From: G963665215 sp963665215
GTDB taxonomy: Bacteria; Chloroflexota; Dehalococcoidia; Lucifugimonadales; CAUZJF01
DNA length: 64,000 nt
Reading direction: 5' to 3'
Assembly (NCBI GenBank): GCA_963665215.2
Contig: CAXXWW010000002.1
Coordinates: 124,001 to 188,000, forward strand
Position numbers and translations under genes: made by a program. Below the pieces are notes generated by a model. That model was not told where the DNA came from. It ran no database searches and saw only the letters and a list, made by a program, of their open reading frames with translations. Of the stretch, positions 62,596 through 64,000 are shown in pieces. Each line of letters begins with the position of its first letter. The stretch's first letter is position 1.

Positions 62596-64000
62596 TCATC
62601 GCCAGTAGTGAGGGACGGTGACCTCCTCCTTTGTGATCATCTCCAGGACCGCGGGTCTACCTGTCCGGTTTGCCGCTATGGCATTGCGAATGGCCGGGGC
62701 TATCTTGTCGGGAGTATCGACGCGCTCGGCGTAGGCCCCCAGCCCGTCTGCCACCTTGGCGTACTCGCCGGACAGCTTGTGGCTACCCCAATGCTCTGCG
62801 GCGTACGGCATGTGGTCGGCGTAATGCGTCATTACGCTGTTGTTAAGGATCACCGTGAGAATGGCGATCTCAGACCTGACGGCCGTCTCAACATCCATGC
62901 CCGCCATGCCGAAGGCCGCGTCGCCCATGACGTTGATGACCTGCTTTTCCGGCGCCGCAAGCTTCGCCCCCATTGCCAGACCCAGGCTGTAGCCCAGCTG
63001 GGTGGACTTGCCCCACCCGATATACCCCCAGGGCTTTACGGTCTGCCAGAAGGGGACCAGCTGCTCGCGGGGATACCCCGAGTCATGGGTTATGATGGTG
63101 TTGGCCACGTCCACCGCCCTTGCCAGCTCGGTGAACACCCTGTAAGGGCTGATGGGCACCTCGTCCGAGGTGAGTCTCGGCTCCCACTCGGCCATGAACG
63201 AACTCCTGACCTCGGCGATCTCGCCCACCACGCCGTTGACGTCGCCACGGCCGTGTTTGCCTACCTGCCGCTTCACCTCCTCGATCGCCTGCCTGAGCAC
63301 CACTTTGCAGTCGCCGATGGCGCCATAGTCGATCCTATAGTCCTTATTGATGTCCTCGGGGCAGTTGGTGGACTGCGCCAGCGTCACCCCGGGCGGCATG
63401 GGAGCATTGAAGTTGGAGATAGTAAAGCTGGTGCCCATGCCCAGCACGAAATCGGTCCTCTTCAGGAAGTGGTCCACCATCAATGTCCCCGACGAGCCGC
63501 CAGTACCCAGGGCCAGTGGGTGGTTCTCCGGGAACGCGCTTTTGCCCGTCAGGGTGGTCATCACGGGTATGTTGGTCAGCTCGGCAAACTCGATCAGCTC
63601 CTCGGTGGCCTCGGCATAGAGTGCGCCCTGCCCAACGTACATTACCGGGCAAGATGCCTTGAGAATTGCTGTCACAAGCTCGCGCACGTCGTCCGGGTCG
63701 GCGCCCGACCGGTACTCCTTCACGGGCGTGTAGTGAAACGAGCTGGCCGGGTACTCTTCCTCGGCAACGTCACTCGGCAACTCCAGAAGCACCGGCCCTC
63801 GGCGGCCATGCCTTAGCTGGCTGAAGGCCCGTCCCATGAGCTCGGGTATGCGCTCAACCATGTTGATGTGTCCGCACCACTTCGTAATGCCGCCGTAGTT
63901 GTCCACCGCATCGAAGCCGGGACGGACACCGATCCTGCTGCGCGAATGGCCTCCGGGAAGGAGCAGCAACGGGACCGAGTCCGCAAATGCCTGCGCCACC
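62596..64000 (-). CDS. ThDP-dependent enzyme, acetolactate-synthase-like, N-terminus outside the window
   Basis: At least 468 residues, open at the window end. The central domain has PVMYVGQGALYAEATEELIE; the ThDP-binding segment is VMGDAAFGMAGMDVETAVRS with the following I-L-N-N-S (G-D-G/A...N-N). The visible part corresponds to the end of the PYR domain, the middle domain and the PP domain of the acetolactate synthase/oxalyl-CoA decarboxylase superfamily. The exact reaction needs the missing N-terminal third, including the catalytic Glu. Confidence 0.82.
   Translation of the reverse strand, partial: VAQAFADSVPLLLLPGGHSRSRIGVRPGFDAVDNYGGITKWCGHINMVERIPELMGRAFSQLRHGRRGPVLLELPSDVAEEEYPASSFHYTPVKEYRSGADPDDVRELVTAILKASCPVMYVGQGALYAEATEELIEFAELTNIPVMTTLTGKSAFPENHPLALGTGGSSGTLMVDHFLKRTDFVLGMGTSFTISNFNAPMPPGVTLAQSTNCPEDINKDYRIDYGAIGDCKVVLRQAIEEVKRQVGKHGRGDVNGVVGEIAEVRSSFMAEWEPRLTSDEVPISPYRVFTELARAVDVANTIITHDSGYPREQLVPFWQTVKPWGYIGWGKSTQLGYSLGLAMGAKLAAPEKQVINVMGDAAFGMAGMDVETAVRSEIAILTVILNNSVMTHYADHMPYAAEHWGSHKLSGEYAKVADGLGAYAERVDTPDKIAPAIRNAIAANRTGRPAVLEMITKEEVTVPHYWR

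Overview
The window is GC-rich bacterial DNA with closely packed genes on both strands. Gene content suggests a Chloroflexota (Dehalococcoidia/SAR202-like) chromosome. The signs are an LLM-type F420-dependent oxidoreductase, sialidase-like and Gfo/Idh/MocA paralogues, a two-subunit glycine decarboxylase, HflC carrying a D-x-S-L-G-C-P tail, and short palindromic repeats of the type common in that phylum. This is inference from family content; no rRNA or other phylogenetic marker is present.

Layout. 1-8.6 kb: a TPR lipoprotein, two sialidase-like paralogues, a Gfo/Idh oxidoreductase and a GH127-type glycosidase broken by an IS1182-type element and truncated by an IS630-type element. 8.6-16.2 kb: an IS630 remnant cut by IS1380 copy 1, a broken nuclease-like gene, tRNA-Pro(GGG), an MrfA-like helicase split by IS1380 copy 2, and a DUF503 gene. 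16.5-26.2 kb: unknown and NHL-repeat proteins, a HAD phosphatase, a second Gfo/Idh enzyme, a predicted membrane zincin, HflK/HflC, a PEBP lipoprotein, a glutaredoxin, and a TlpA-like redoxin with an in-frame UGA. 26.3-36.9 kb: SDR, RidA, IS481 and IS256 elements, IS1380 copy 3 inside a 217-residue gene, a 2-hydroxyacid dehydrogenase, and two damaged envelope genes. 37.0-40.5 kb: IS1380 copies 4 and 5 in tandem. 40.5-51.8 kb: ComB, a geranylgeranyl-reductase-like flavoprotein with IspH, an aminotransferase, NadE, an acetyltransferase, a four-gene PhnCDE-type ABC operon and an LLM oxidoreductase. 51.9-57.1 kb: a 99-bp tandem repeat, then gcvT-gcvH-gcvPA-gcvPB. 57.2-64 kb: a peroxiredoxin with UGA at its peroxidatic position, acetyltransferase, TrmI-like and MidA-like methyltransferases, citrate synthase, and a ThDP enzyme running off the window.

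Two themes stand out. The first is selenium. Two redoxins carry an in-frame UGA exactly at the active-site chalcogen position, each followed by a hairpin at bacterial-SECIS distance, and the ABC operon's binding protein resembles the PhnD-like family annotated as putative selenate-binding. The second is recent insertion activity. Five nearly identical 1719-bp IS1380-family copies sit at 5-bp sites of the form YTWAR. In two cases removing the element plus one target copy restores a reading frame exactly, and one copy has non-matching flanks that mark a rearrangement.

A pair of structured, stem-conserving intergenic sequences (573-706 and 11484-11614) looks like an RNA family, possibly HEARO/omega-RNA-like. 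Several genes carry single frameshifts or in-frame amber codons, so either gene decay or assembly error is appreciable.
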